A stretch of DNA of 64,000 bases, from positions 1 through 64,000 of the forward strand of contig JAIFLV010000010.1 of assembly GCA_020048895.1 (NCBI GenBank), written 5' to 3'. The stretch comes from Rhodoferax sp. Lineage in GTDB: Bacteria; Pseudomonadota; Gammaproteobacteria; Burkholderiales; Burkholderiaceae_C. A model generated the notes under the pieces. That model worked only from the letters and a program-made list of their open reading frames with translations. It searched no databases and was not told where the DNA came from. Below are positions 8,833 to 21,072 of this stretch, one piece after another (the first letter of the stretch is position 1; every line of letters begins with the position of its first letter). The position numbers and the translations under genes are program-made.

Positions 8833-10274
8833 TTGTTCTCGGCACGTGCCAACAGAAACTCCACGAGCAGCCCTACGGGGCGACCGGTTGCTCCTTTTTG
8901 TACGCCGCTTTTCCAGGCAGTGCCAGCGATGTCCAGATGCGCCCAGGGGAATTTGGACGCGAAGCGCTGCAGAAATTTCGCTGCCGTGACCGCGCCACCG
9001 GCGCGACCTGCAACGTTGGCAACATCAGCAAAATTGGTTTTCAGCCCTTCCGCGTACTCTTCATCCAGCGGCATCCTCCAGCAGAGGTCCTGTGCAGCAT
9101 CGCCAGCAACTGCGAGTGCCTTGCCTAATGCTTCGTCCGAGGCAAAGAGCCCACTGCGCACGCCTCCCAGTGCGATCATGCAAGCGCCAGTCAATGTCGC
9201 AACGTCGATTGCTGCACTGGGTTTGAATCGCTCGGCGTAGGTCAGTGCATCGCACAAAACCAGTCGACCTTCCGCATCGGTGTTGAGAATTTCGATGGTT
9301 TGGCCACTCATGCTTTTCACCACATCACCAGGCTTGACGGCCCTCCCGCTCAGCAGGTTCTCGCAAGCCGGGATCAGGCCAACCACATTGATGGAGGGTT
9401 TCAACACGGACAACGCGCGGAAAACACCCAGCACGCTGGCTGCGCCAGACATGTCGAACTTCATTTCGTCCATCTCGGGGGCTGGCTTGATGGAAATACC
9501 GCCACTGTCAAAAGTAATACCTTTACCGACCAGCACGGTTGGCGCCTTTGCTTTCGCTGCGCCGTCGTAATGGAGCACGATAAAGCGCAATGGCTCGTCG
9601 GAACCCTGCGCCACAGCCATGAAAGAGCCCATCCCCAACTTGGCAACCTCTTTGGGCCCAAGAACCTCGCATCGAATCTTCGTGAGTTTGGCCAATTCCT
9701 GCGCCGCTTGCGCTAGATGCGTCGGGGTTGCGTGATTCGCTGGCCGATTCGCCCATTCCTTGGCGACCTCCACGCCCTGAATGGTCGCCGCAGTGCGTTG
9801 AAAAAGAGATTGCACTTCCGCGACATTGGTCGTTGCAATGATGGCTTTTTGCAGCGTACGCCCTTCCGGCTTGGACTTTGTTAGCGTATAGACATAGGTT
9901 GCATCGGCAATGGCCAGCATGGCGGCGCGAACCGCTTCTTCTCTTGCCGGCTGCGCAAAACACACCATGACCTTCTTGAACAGAGCTGATTTGACCAGCG
10001 GCGTCGCCGCCATCATCGCAGCACGCACATCACGTGCAGAGCCTTCCCCAGCCCCAACGAGAACGACGCGGGTCGCGTTCGCCTGCACTGGTTTGTAGAG
10101 CGACAACACCTTTCCGGGTTTGGTTTCCAGATCGCCAGACTTGATGGCGGCGGCGACGAGCTGCGACAGATCATCCTTGCCCGCCTTAAAAGTCTGGGTA
10201 ACCAACACCAGCAAGGCGTCGCACTTTTCGGTACCCGCGCCGACCAGTCCAAGAGATTTCAGTTCAAAGTTCAT
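8829..10274 (-). CDS. pepA: Leucyl aminopeptidase (M17 family)
   Basis: PepA removes N-terminal amino acids from peptides with two metal ions; in some bacteria it also binds DNA as an accessory recombination or regulatory factor. The start at 10274 (MNFELKSLGLVG) is preceded by AAGGAA; the track's longer frame adds 20 implausible residues. The product has 481 residues. The catalytic domain shows GKGITFDSGGISIKP with the metal/catalytic lysine and aspartate, and the M17 signature NTDAEGRL (about 330). It heads the operon pepA-holC-hypothetical. Only 23 bases separate its start from that of divergent lptF, so promoters for both genes must overlap or lie inside coding sequence. Confidence 0.96.
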   Translation of the reverse strand: MNFELKSLGLVGAGTEKCDALLVLVTQTFKAGKDDLSQLVAAAIKSGDLETKPGKVLSLYKPVQANATRVVLVGAGEGSARDVRAAMMAATPLVKSALFKKVMVCFAQPAREEAVRAAMLAIADATYVYTLTKSKPEGRTLQKAIIATTNVAEVQSLFQRTAATIQGVEVAKEWANRPANHATPTHLAQAAQELAKLTKIRCEVLGPKEVAKLGMGSFMAVAQGSDEPLRFIVLHYDGAAKAKAPTVLVGKGITFDSGGISIKPAPEMDEMKFDMSGAASVLGVFRALSVLKPSINVVGLIPACENLLSGRAVKPGDVVKSMSGQTIEILNTDAEGRLVLCDALTYAERFKPSAAIDVATLTGACMIALGGVRSGLFASDEALGKALAVAGDAAQDLCWRMPLDEEYAEGLKTNFADVANVAGRAGGAVTAAKFLQRFASKFPWAHLDIAGTAWKSGVQKGATGRPVGLLVEFLLARAENK

Positions 10275-10297
10275 AATTGCGTTTTTCCTTCGCTTCA

Positions 10298-11407
10298 ATG
10301 TTATTCCATTCTTCACTCCGCAAGGAGCTTGCACGTAGTTTCGGCGCGACTCTGGTCGTACTGGTAACCGTAGTAGTCACAACGGTACTGATCCGTACCT
10401 TGGGGGAAGCCTCACGTGGCAACTTTAACCCAAGCGATGTGATGGTGGTGATGGCATATACCGTGTTGTCGGATATGCCAACGCTTTTGTCGATGTGCCT
10501 GTTCATTGCCATTTTGAGTGTGCTCAATCGGATGTTTCGCGACAGCGAGATGGTGATCTGGTTCGGTAGTGGCCGCGGACTCACTTCACTTATCAAGCCG
10601 TTGGTGCGATTTGCCTGGCCAATCTGGATCGTCATTCTGGCCTTGGCATTCTTCATTTTGCCGTGGTCATTTGGGCGCATTGAGGACTACCGGGACCAAT
10701 ATGAAAAGCGCGGTGACCTTGCGCGTATCGAACCCGGGCAGTTTCAGGAGTCGTCCGCGGGCGATCGGGTTTTCTTTATCGAGAAGAGTACGACAGGCTC
10801 ATCCATCGGCAGCAATGTCTTCATCGCCACCCATGAGCCAACCAAGGAAACGGTCACGTCGGCACAGAGCGGACGTATCGATGTTATCGGAACAGACCGC
10901 TTTTTGGTACTCGAGAATGGACAGCGGCTGGAAAAACGCAGCGACAAAAGTGACTTGATCGTGAGTTTTTTTCAGACTTATGGGGCCCGCGTGGGTGCTG
11001 ATGATCCTTCCGCCCGCAGCTACGTCCCCACCAACTCCATAGCGACTCTGGCGTTGTTACAAAGTCCGAGCAAACCGAACTGGGCGGAGCTGTCATGGCG
11101 CGCCGGTCTTATATTGGCGGCGATCAATTTTGTCCTTTTGGGTTTGGCCACCGCAGGTGTCAACCCGCGCGTGGGTCGTTCCGCCAACTTAGGTTTCGCG
11201 TTCATGACATTTGTCGTCTACTTCAACCTTTTGGGGCTGGGCAAAAGCTGGATCCAGTCAGGACAGGTGCACTTTGCGGTGTTTCTGGTGGCGCTGCACG
11301 GCGGAGCGCTGTTGATGGGGGTGCTGCTGCTGGCCAAACGCCATAACAACTGGGAAATCCGGTTTCCCAAGCGGTTCAAGGCCGCGCCTCCTGGAGCGGC
11401 GCTTTGA
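10298..11407 (+). CDS. lptF: LPS export ABC transporter permease LptF
   Basis: LptF is one of two inner-membrane permease subunits that, with LptG and the ATPase LptB, pull lipopolysaccharide out of the inner membrane towards the LptC/A/D bridge. I prefer the ATG at 10298 (MLFHSSLRKELARSFG) over the TTG seven codons earlier because LptF proteins start near this point. At 369 residues it has the expected plan: three membrane segments, a periplasmic beta-jellyroll (about 110-245) and three more membrane segments. It overlaps lptG by four bases (TTGA). The divergent pepA/lptFG order is conserved in many proteobacteria. Confidence 0.94.
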   Translation: MLFHSSLRKELARSFGATLVVLVTVVVTTVLIRTLGEASRGNFNPSDVMVVMAYTVLSDMPTLLSMCLFIAILSVLNRMFRDSEMVIWFGSGRGLTSLIKPLVRFAWPIWIVILALAFFILPWSFGRIEDYRDQYEKRGDLARIEPGQFQESSAGDRVFFIEKSTTGSSIGSNVFIATHEPTKETVTSAQSGRIDVIGTDRFLVLENGQRLEKRSDKSDLIVSFFQTYGARVGADDPSARSYVPTNSIATLALLQSPSKPNWAELSWRAGLILAAINFVLLGLATAGVNPRVGRSANLGFAFMTFVVYFNLLGLGKSWIQSGQVHFAVFLVALHGGALLMGVLLLAKRHNNWEIRFPKRFKAAPPGAAL

Positions 11408-12510
11408 AAACCATCCGGCGTTTGTTTTACCGTGAAATGGTGCTGGCCATACTGATGGTCACACTGGGTTTCGCGGCTTTGTTTTTTTTCTTTGATTTCA
11501 TTGAAGAACTTCAAGCTGTGGGTCGCAATAGCGACTCTGGCTACAAAATCCCACAAGCTTTGGCCTATGTCGGCCTCATGGTGCCAAGCCATCTGTATGA
11601 GCTGCTGCCCATCACCGTGCTGATTGGCACGATTTTCGTCATGTCGCGCCTGGCGCAAAGCTCCGAGTTCACGATCCTGCGAACCAGTGGTCTGGGGCCG
11701 TGGCGGGCGCTGCGCACCCTGCTGGTGCTTGGGCTGGGTTTCGTACTGCTGACGTTTGCCATTGGTGACTACCTGGCACCGCTTGCCGACAAGACAGGAC
11801 AACTGATGAAATCACGCTATCAGGGACGCATCACGGTTGGAAAGACTGGCGCCTGGTTAAAGGAAAGACACCCCTTAGGGCACGTGGCCGTGAATGTAGG
11901 AGCAATGGCGCCTGACGCCAGCATGCGGGATATTCGAATCTTTGAGTTTGACTCCCGCGGCTACCTCGTCTCAACCATACGCAGCACAAGCGCCCAGTTT
12001 GAAAGCGGCGACGCATGGACACTGCAAGACGTAGAGCGGACCGAGTTTCTGAGTGTCGAAACCCAGACCAACTCCGTCCAGCGCGCATCGACCGCTTCGC
12101 TACGCTGGCCCACCCAGATCAGTGCCGAAATGGTGGCTGCGGCGGTTCTGCGGCCGGAACGCATGGGAACCATTGACTTGTTCCAGTACATGCGGCATTT
12201 GCAGGCCAACGGCCAATCAGCGCAAAAATACGAAATCCAGTTCTGGAAGAAGGTTTTTTACCCTATGAGCTGCCTGGTGATGGTGGTTCTGGCGCTGCCG
12301 TTTGCTTACTTCCATTTTCGGTCCGGCAGCATCACCACCTACGTATTCGGTGGTGTCATGGCGGGCATCAGCTTTGTACTGCTCAACAACGTTCTGGGCG
12401 ATCTGGGGATGTTGCGAGGCTGGCAGCCATGGATTACCGCTGCACTGCCGGGTTTCATCTATTCCGTGGCATCGCTTACCGCATTTACCTGGTTGGTCTT
12501 GCGGCGCTGA
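11404..12510 (+). CDS. lptG: LPS export ABC transporter permease LptG
   Basis: LptG pairs with LptF in the inner-membrane LptB2FG extractor of lipopolysaccharide. The 368-residue protein starts with a TTG codon that overlaps the lptF stop (TTGA); MKTIRRLFYREMVLAI matches the usual LptG N-terminus, which supports that start. Three N-terminal membrane helices, a periplasmic jellyroll domain (about 130-260) and three C-terminal helices can be seen. The adjacent gene order and overlap indicate joint transcription with lptF. Confidence 0.94.
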   Translation: MKTIRRLFYREMVLAILMVTLGFAALFFFFDFIEELQAVGRNSDSGYKIPQALAYVGLMVPSHLYELLPITVLIGTIFVMSRLAQSSEFTILRTSGLGPWRALRTLLVLGLGFVLLTFAIGDYLAPLADKTGQLMKSRYQGRITVGKTGAWLKERHPLGHVAVNVGAMAPDASMRDIRIFEFDSRGYLVSTIRSTSAQFESGDAWTLQDVERTEFLSVETQTNSVQRASTASLRWPTQISAEMVAAAVLRPERMGTIDLFQYMRHLQANGQSAQKYEIQFWKKVFYPMSCLVMVVLALPFAYFHFRSGSITTYVFGGVMAGISFVLLNNVLGDLGMLRGWQPWITAALPGFIYSVASLTAFTWLVLRR

Positions 12511-12566
12511 CATCGCTAAACAGCAAATTCCGGCATAATGAATTTCATCTTTAGTTGAAATTCGAT

Positions 12567-13520
12567 ATGAACCTTCACCAGTTTCGATTTGTTCAGGAAG
12601 CTGCACGGCGCAATCTCAACCTGACCGAAGCCGCCAAAGCGCTGCATACCTCCCAGCCTGGGGTCTCCAAGGCCATCATCGAACTCGAAGAAGAACTCGG
12701 CGTCGACATTTTTGCCCGCCACGGCAAACGGCTCAAACGCATTACCGAGCCCGGGCAACAAGTGCTCAAGAGCATTGAACTCATTCTGCGCGAAGTCGGC
12801 AACCTCAAGCGTATCGGCGAGCAGTACAGCGCTGAAGACAGCGGCACCCTCTCCATTGCAACCACCCACACGCAGGCCCGCTACGTGCTGCCGGAAAAAG
12901 TGGCGCAATTGCGTGCCGCCTACCCCAAGGTGAATATCAGTTTGCACCAGGGCGCACCCGATCAGGTCGCGCGGATGGTGATTGACGAAGTAGCCGAAAT
13001 TGGCATCGCCACTGAATCATTGGCCGACTACACGGAGCTGGTGACACTGCCCTGCTACGAATGGCAGCACATGCTGGTATTGCCTACCGACCATCCGCTG
13101 GCACGCAAGGAGCGGATTGCGCTGGAAGATATTGCGCAAGAACCGCTGATTACCTACCACCCGTCGTTCACCGGCCGCACCAAGATTGATCAGGCTTTTG
13201 CTGCCAGGAAGCTAGAGCCACGGATTGCCTTGGAAGCGATTGACTCCGACGTCATCACGACCTATGTGCGATTAGGCCTTGGCGTCGGGTTGGCGGCAGA
13301 AATGGCCGTGCGCGACATCGCTGACGACGGCGGTAAAGGGGGCCTGGTCGTGCGCCCCGCTGGCCATTTGTTTGGTCAGAATGTGGCGCGCGTGGCCTTC
13401 AAGCGCAGCGCCTACTTGCGTAACTTTGTGTATACATTTGCCGAGCTGCTCAGCGACCGTCTCAATCGCAAGCTGGTGGCGCGTGCGATGGATGGGCACA
13501 CGGAAGACTACGAGTTTTGA
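12567..13520 (+). CDS. CysB-family LysR-type transcriptional regulator
   Basis: This 317-residue regulator has an N-terminal winged-helix domain (NLTEAAKALHTSQPGVSKAI, about 17-36) and a periplasmic-binding-like effector domain. The HTH sequence and length resemble CysB/Cbl proteins, which respond to sulfur metabolites such as O-acetylserine or adenosine phosphosulfate. I chose the ATG at 12567 (MNLHQFRFVQEAARRNLNLTEA), four codons after the track's TTG. No sulfate-assimilation genes are nearby, so the regulon is not shown by context. It is 56 bases after lptG and ends base-to-base against the convergent bkd operon. Confidence 0.88.
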   Translation: MNLHQFRFVQEAARRNLNLTEAAKALHTSQPGVSKAIIELEEELGVDIFARHGKRLKRITEPGQQVLKSIELILREVGNLKRIGEQYSAEDSGTLSIATTHTQARYVLPEKVAQLRAAYPKVNISLHQGAPDQVARMVIDEVAEIGIATESLADYTELVTLPCYEWQHMLVLPTDHPLARKERIALEDIAQEPLITYHPSFTGRTKIDQAFAARKLEPRIALEAIDSDVITTYVRLGLGVGLAAEMAVRDIADDGGKGGLVVRPAGHLFGQNVARVAFKRSAYLRNFVYTFAELLSDRLNRKLVARAMDGHTEDYEF

Positions 13521-14821
13521 CTACGCGATGAACAGCGTCGCCGGCGTCTCCAGATAACTCCGAATCACCTGCACGAATTTGGCAGCATCAAGCCCGTCGA
13601 TTACACGATGGTCAAACGATGAGGATAGATTCATCACCTTGCGCACCACAATCGCACCGTGCAGCACCACGGGACGTTCCATGATGCGGTTGACCCCGAT
13701 GATCGCTACCTCCGGGTGATTGACCACGGGAGTGGTGACGATGCCACCGAGTGGCCCGAGGCTGGTAATGGTGATGGTGGAGCCACTGAGCTCCTCGCGC
13801 GTGGCACGGCCACTTCGGGCCGCCTGCGACACACGCAAAATTTCTGTCGCAATGGACCACAAGCCCATGTTCTGCACGTCACGTAAAACGGGAACCATCA
13901 AACCGTTATCAGTTTGCGTCGCAATGCCCAAGTGCACCGCTCCATGGCGCGTTACAACGCCCTGGTCGTCGTCGAAGCGGGCGTTCATCTGCGGAAACTG
14001 TTGCACCGCCAGCACCACGGCACGGGTCAACAGCGGCAAAATCGTGAGCCGCTCACGTTTGCCACTCCATTGGGTATTGAGCCTCTCCCGCAAGGTCTCC
14101 AATTCTGTGACATCGACCTCCTCTACATAGGTGAAGTGTGGGATGCGCCGTTTGGACTCCTGCATCTTCATCGCAATCTTGCGACGCAAACCTATAACGG
14201 GAATGCTCACATCTTCGGGTGGTGTGCTTGCACTGGAACCTTCCATGGGACCGTTGCGCTGTGGTTCAAACCTTGCCAGCCGCTCGACGGGCGCATCGGA
14301 CGGATGCGCCACACGGTAGGTTTCCAGGTCACTGTGCATGATGCGTCCCGCAGCGCCCGTGCCAGACACCAAAGCAAGGTCCACGCCCAATTCCCAGGCG
14401 CGGCGGCGTACCGCGGGCGACGCAATCGGTCGATCCTCGCCCGGTTCTGCGCTGCGCATCGGTCGGCTGGGCATCGCAGCTGGCGCTGCGTGCTCACGTT
14501 TCAGTGACTTCTGTGGCTCGGCAACTTTCTGTTCCTGCACTGGCACGGGAACACTATCGACCGCCTTCTGGTTACCCGCGCCCTGCACTTCCAGCCGTAC
14601 CAACTCGGAACCCACGGCGATGGTCTGTCCGACCGTTCCACCCAGGGACACCACGGTACCGGCGACCGGTGAAGGCACTTCGACGGTGGCCTTGTCGGTC
14701 ATGACATCGGCAAGTACCTGGTCCATGGCGACCAGATCGCCCGCCTTCACGTGCCAGGCAACCAATTCCACCTCGGCAATACCTTCACCGATATCGGGGG
14801 TTTTGATGATGTAAGTTCCCA

Positions 14822-14822
<1 letters not shown>
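13521..14822 (-). CDS. bkdB: Branched-chain 2-oxoacid dehydrogenase E2 (dihydrolipoyl acyltransferase)
   Basis: This is the acyltransferase core of the complex that turns branched-chain 2-oxoacids from leucine, isoleucine and valine into acyl-CoAs. The ATG at 14822 gives 433 residues and overlaps the E1beta stop by one base (TAATG). One lipoyl domain is present with the modified lysine in TDKATVEVP (Lys44). A peripheral-subunit-binding domain follows (SPAVRRRAWELGVDL), and the catalytic domain ends with DHRVIDG (about 405). Linkers are proline/alanine-rich. No E3 dihydrolipoamide dehydrogenase is adjacent, so a general Lpd is probably shared. The track's 45-residue extension is an out-of-gene reading. 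Confidence 0.93.
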
Positions 14823-17175
<2,353 letters not shown>

Positions 17176-17233
17176 CTACGGGATCTCCGCCGCCTGCCAG
17201 ACGGGCTATCGTAACGCACTTTTTTGTCTTTCC

Positions 17234-18379
17234 ATGAACCCACTCGTATCGCGTCTGCCGCATGTTGGCACCACCATTTTTTCCGTGATGTCGGCTTTGG
17301 CGCAGGAGCACCAGGCCGTCAATCTGGGCCAGGGGTTCCCGGACTTCGCCTGTGATCCGGCATTGCTTGACCATGTGAATGAGGCCATGCGCAACGGCCA
17401 TAACCAGTACCCGCCAATGCCCGGCGTAGCCGTCCTGCGCGAGGCTGTTGCTACAAAAATTGAAGCGCTCTACGCACGCCAGTACAGCGCTGCGAGCGAA
17501 ATTACCATTACGGCCGGGGCGACCCAGGCCATCATCACAGCGATTCTGGCGGTGGTGCATCCGGGCGACGAGATCATTGTGCTGGAGCCCTGCTATGACA
17601 GCTATGTTCCCAATATTGAGCTTGCTGGCGGAAAAGTCATCCGGGTGCCACTGACGCCCCAAACCTTCAGGCCCGACTTCCACGCCATTGGCGCGGCCAT
17701 CAACGCCAAAACCCGCGCCATCCTCATCAACTCACCGCACAACCCCAGCGCCACGGTGTGGTCGAAACAGGACATGCTGCAGCTGGAAGCGCTTCTGGCA
17801 CCCACCGATGTGCTGTTAATCAGCGACGAGGTGTACGAACACATGGTCTTTGACGGAGCACCGCACGAGAGTGCTGCACGTTATCCCGGTCTGGCTGAAC
17901 GCACGTTTATCGTTTCGAGTTTTGGCAAGACCTACCATGTCACCGGCTGGAAAGTGGGCTACGTGGCTGCGCCGGCCGCCCTGACGGCCGAGTTTCGCAA
18001 GGTGCACCAGTTCAATGTGTTTACCGTCAACACACCCATGCAATATGGTCTGGCGTCCTACCTGGCAAACACAGTGGCTTACCTGGAATTGCCGGCGTTT
18101 TACCAGCGCAAGCGCGATCTGTTCCGCGCCGGTCTGGCACACAGCAAACTCCGGTTACTCCCCTGTGAGGGCAGTTACTTCCAGTGCGTGAATATCTCAG
18201 AGGTGAGCGACCTCAGCGAGGCCGACTTTTGCCAGTGGTTGACCAGGGAAAAGGGCGTTGCGGCCATTCCGGTATCTGCCTTTTACGGCAGCAGCTTCGA
18301 CCAGCGGGTCGTGCGGTTTTGCTTTGCCAAGCAGGACGAGACACTGCATGCTGCCCTCGGTCGCCTGCAATTGCTATAG
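17234..18379 (+). CDS. Methionine aminotransferase-like PLP enzyme (YbdL type)
   Basis: This is a fold-type I aminotransferase of 381 residues. The N-terminus (LPHVGTTIFSVMSALAQEHQAVNLGQGFPDF) is characteristic of the methionine/kynurenine aminotransferase branch typified by E. coli YbdL. The PLP lysine lies in SSFGKTYHVTGWKVG (about 232), with NSPHNPSA and SDEVYEH cofactor contacts. It probably converts methionine or aromatic amino acids to 2-oxoacids, possibly in methionine salvage, but substrate range is not readable from sequence. It is divergent from the bkd operon and stands alone. No strong ribosome binding site precedes the ATG. Confidence 0.85.
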   Translation: MNPLVSRLPHVGTTIFSVMSALAQEHQAVNLGQGFPDFACDPALLDHVNEAMRNGHNQYPPMPGVAVLREAVATKIEALYARQYSAASEITITAGATQAIITAILAVVHPGDEIIVLEPCYDSYVPNIELAGGKVIRVPLTPQTFRPDFHAIGAAINAKTRAILINSPHNPSATVWSKQDMLQLEALLAPTDVLLISDEVYEHMVFDGAPHESAARYPGLAERTFIVSSFGKTYHVTGWKVGYVAAPAALTAEFRKVHQFNVFTVNTPMQYGLASYLANTVAYLELPAFYQRKRDLFRAGLAHSKLRLLPCEGSYFQCVNISEVSDLSEADFCQWLTREKGVAAIPVSAFYGSSFDQRVVRFCFAKQDETLHAALGRLQLL

Positions 18380-18429
18380 AAATAGTAGCTGGTTACGCTT
18401 TCCAGACGGGCGCTACAACCACTTTTGGT

Positions 18430-19452
18430 TCAAATTTTCAGGCGCTTTTCAATCAGCGCCCGCCCGCCGGGGCCAGTCATCAGCACCAGGGCTGAGCCGG
18501 GCGCGATGGGGTGGTCGTCTGCGGGATTGAAAAACCATTTGCCATTCTCATGGGTGGCCAGAACCAGGTAATCGCGAGAGCGAGGCAGCAATTGCGCAAG
18601 CGGGGTATTTTGCATCGCCGTCGGTGTGATGACTTCTTCCACCCGCAACCCTTCATCGCTGTGCAGCATCTGGTCCATAAAGCTGACCACGTGCGGGCGC
18701 ACCATCACCGAAGCTATGCGCATACCGCCAGCAAAATCGGGCGACACAATTTCATCGGCCCCGGCGCGACGCGCTTTCAGCGAGTTGCGCACATCATGCA
18801 AGCGCACAACGACCCGTGCATTGGGGTTGAGCATCTTGACCGACAACGAAATCATGATGTTGTGGCTGTCGTCGCCGGTCACGGCAAACACGCCGGCCGC
18901 ATTGGCCAGGCCGGCTTTGTGTAATGCCACGTCGTCGGCAGCGTCGTCATGCAGGTACCTGGCATTGGGATGCAGTTCCAGCCAGTTCTCCAAAACGTCA
19001 CGGTTGTTCTCGATCACAACGAATGGCCGCTTGGTCTTGAACATCTCACTCGCCACGTTGGAGCCGACTCGACCGATGCCGCAGACAATGTAGTGCCCGG
19101 TGATCTTGGCAATTTCCTTTTCCATGCGCTTTCTCCTGAGACTGGCGTTGAGATCGGAATCGATCAAAAAAGCTACGAAGTTGGAGAACAGATAGCTCGT
19201 GGTTCCGATACCGATGATGGCGATGAACACGGTGAAAAGCCGCCCCATCGGATGACCTTCCAGGCTTACCACCTCGCCATAGCCGATCGTGGCCACGGTA
19301 ATAAAGGTCATGTAGAAGCTGTCGACCCAGGTGGCGTTGGGGCTGCCAATGTGCCAATAGCCGACCGTACCCACCACGGTGACGGCCAATAAAAGCAATG
19401 ATCCGTAGACTAATCCGGAAAAATGCCGGCTGCGGATGACTCTCTTTTTCAA
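18430..19452 (-). CDS. Potassium channel protein with RCK (TrkA) domains
   Basis: This 340-residue protein is a two-helix K+ channel fused to a cytoplasmic gating ring. The selectivity filter TIGYGE (about 55-60) lies between two membrane segments (about 12-32 and 72-92). A Rossmann RCK-N domain follows with HYIVCGIGRVG (about 120), and then an RCK-C domain (about 245-340). It probably passes potassium under control of a nucleotide or ion ligand. The start is a TTG at 19452, with no good Shine-Dalgarno. It is on its own between an aminotransferase and proQ, convergent with the former. Confidence 0.9.
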   Translation of the reverse strand: MKKRVIRSRHFSGLVYGSLLLLAVTVVGTVGYWHIGSPNATWVDSFYMTFITVATIGYGEVVSLEGHPMGRLFTVFIAIIGIGTTSYLFSNFVAFLIDSDLNASLRRKRMEKEIAKITGHYIVCGIGRVGSNVASEMFKTKRPFVVIENNRDVLENWLELHPNARYLHDDAADDVALHKAGLANAAGVFAVTGDDSHNIMISLSVKMLNPNARVVVRLHDVRNSLKARRAGADEIVSPDFAGGMRIASVMVRPHVVSFMDQMLHSDEGLRVEEVITPTAMQNTPLAQLLPRSRDYLVLATHENGKWFFNPADDHPIAPGSALVLMTGPGGRALIEKRLKI

Positions 19453-19510
19453 ATCGTTGCGCCCTGAAGATCGTTACCGGCAAATTGTAGACAACCAGTT
19501 GGACCCAAAG

Positions 19511-20203
19511 TCAGACAACTTCCCGTTCAGGTTGATCCGCCGTGGGGTTCTGGGAAGCACCAGGCAACGCAGGTTTTGGCGCGCGCCGGGCACGCTCCAG
19601 GGTGCGCGCTACATCGTGCGTGTCCATCCCGTACGTGTCTGCAAATGCGTCCATCGTCTGGCCGCTGGCGGTAAACGCTCGCAGCAGGGCTTCACCACGG
19701 GCCGCACGCTCCTGCGATTGCGCCAGCGCCTCATCGAGCAGTGCATTGGCGGCAGGATCTTTGCTGTGCACCAGGGCCGCGTAATCCATGCCAGTCAGAC
19801 CTGAATCTTCAAAGGCTTGAATGACCCGCTCCAGGAGCTTCGGACGCAAGTCTTCCTTGCTACGCATCTGTCTGCGACGAAACACCTCCAGCAACGACTG
19901 GTAGATGTGTTCAGGTGCCATGGGTTCCACCGCCTGCCCTTGCAGATCATGGCGCTGCTGCCCCGAGGCCACCGCCGTCAAATACCGGGTAGAGCGGGTG
20001 TGCAGAGCCAGCGCGGCCTTGAGCTGGCTGCGCTCGCACAGGTCCGGGTGTGCTTCGAGCAGGTCCTGGAAAATACCGCGCTTGAGCGGCAAAAAAACTG
20101 CGCCAAACAAGTGGGGATACAGCGCTGCCAGCTTGTCCAGCAGCGGGAATACGTCAACTTTGGCAGGCTTGGGGGCTTCGACAGTGGGTTGTGATTCGGT
20201 CAT
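19511..20203 (-). CDS. proQ: ProQ/FinO-family RNA chaperone
   Basis: This 230-residue protein has a ProQ/FinO RNA-binding domain at about 20-125 (ALYPHLFGAVFLPLKRGIFQDLL, RSTRYLTAVASGQQRHDLQGQ), which binds structured small RNAs and mRNA 3' ends. The C-terminal half is acidic to mixed, with a helical tail and no Tudor-like domain obvious. It stands 58 bases before the channel gene on the same strand. Its start region, part of its middle and about 95 bases upstream are duplicated at 29497-29755, where exactly the RNA-binding domain is missing; this copy is intact and is presumably the parent. Confidence 0.9.
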   Translation of the reverse strand: MTESQPTVEAPKPAKVDVFPLLDKLAALYPHLFGAVFLPLKRGIFQDLLEAHPDLCERSQLKAALALHTRSTRYLTAVASGQQRHDLQGQAVEPMAPEHIYQSLLEVFRRRQMRSKEDLRPKLLERVIQAFEDSGLTGMDYAALVHSKDPAANALLDEALAQSQERAARGEALLRAFTASGQTMDAFADTYGMDTHDVARTLERARRAPKPALPGASQNPTADQPEREVV

Positions 20204-20679
20204 AGCCCTCCATCATGCCTCATCTCACTCCCCAAAAGCCCGATCCCATCGCGCCAGGGTGCGATTCAAAGCAATGTGGCATCGGGCAGAGATGGCTAGG
20301 AGCTTTTGCGTCCCAATTGCTGGGGGCTAAAGGCGAAGTAGCGAGATTCCGCCCCGCCTCAGCCGGAGAAAATTGTGCCGAATCGGGTTATAGCGCCCGT
20401 AGAACCTGCGTGAGCTGCTCCTATTTTTGCTGCGCTGCGAAATGTAATTGGGTGGGTCGCCAAGTGTGCCGGGGCGGCAGCGACTGCGGGTGTTAACGAA
20501 GAGCGGCTATCGGACTTACCCAGTTGAGTGAAAGCCGAGACCTCACGATGTGAGCGTCAGACAAATACAGAAACGACTCTAGCTTGACGCGATTACGTAC
20601 CGACACGCTGAGCGCTAACGAAAAGTGGTGCCGGAGTCAGTGATTCGACCAAGCGGTTCGATCTTCGAGGAGACGCACA
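20204..20679. other. Intergenic stretch upstream of proQ and the cupin gene
   Basis: These 476 bases separate divergent proQ and the cupin gene. The first 95 or so (20204-20297) have a diverged copy at 29657-29755 and probably include the proQ promoter. The remainder contains no open frame with credible coding character and no clear terminator. The plus-strand frames listed in the track for this stretch look like noise. Confidence 0.5.
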
Positions 20680-21072
20680 GTGAAGAAACTTTTACAAACA
20701 GCCGCACTTTTGGCTGGATTTGGCGGAGGGGTGGCTGTGAACTGGGCGCTTGCGCAGGTGCCCGCTTCCGAGGACCCACTTCTGGTTGCGCCAGCGCACT
20801 ATAAAGTTCGCTTCGAAAACGATCGGGTTCGCGTACTGGAAGGCTTTGACGCCCCTGGCGTGAAGATTGCCATGCATGGGCATCCTGACACGCTTATGGT
20901 CGTACTGTCATCTTTCAAGCGCAAGCTTACCCTGGGAATCGGGCGCGTCATTGAGACTGAGTCCGCGCCGGGCGATGTGAGATGGATGCCTGCGCAATCT
21001 CATGCGGGCGAGAACATCGGTAGTACCGAAACTCGGGCGCTTATTGTCGAGTTCAAGGCGAAAGTTCGCTGA
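20680..21072 (+). CDS. Exported cupin-domain protein
   Basis: This 130-residue protein starts with GTG; GAGGAG sits about eight bases upstream and decides the start. Residues 1-26 form a Sec signal peptide ending near ALAQ. The remainder is a single small cupin barrel (VRFENDRVRVLEGF, then HGHPDTLMVVLSS with candidate metal-binding histidines, and SHAGENIGSTETRALIVEF). It resembles the BauB-like group of small cupins, for which no firm activity is known. There is no partner gene nearby. Export to the periplasm is the clearest prediction. Confidence 0.75.
   Translation: MKKLLQTAALLAGFGGGVAVNWALAQVPASEDPLLVAPAHYKVRFENDRVRVLEGFDAPGVKIAMHGHPDTLMVVLSSFKRKLTLGIGRVIETESAPGDVRWMPAQSHAGENIGSTETRALIVEFKAKVR

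Noticed and set aside
12511-12566. Strong promoter for the CysB-type gene at CATAATG
   Set aside because: A possible -10 element is present but no acceptable -35 element can be seen, so I did not list it.
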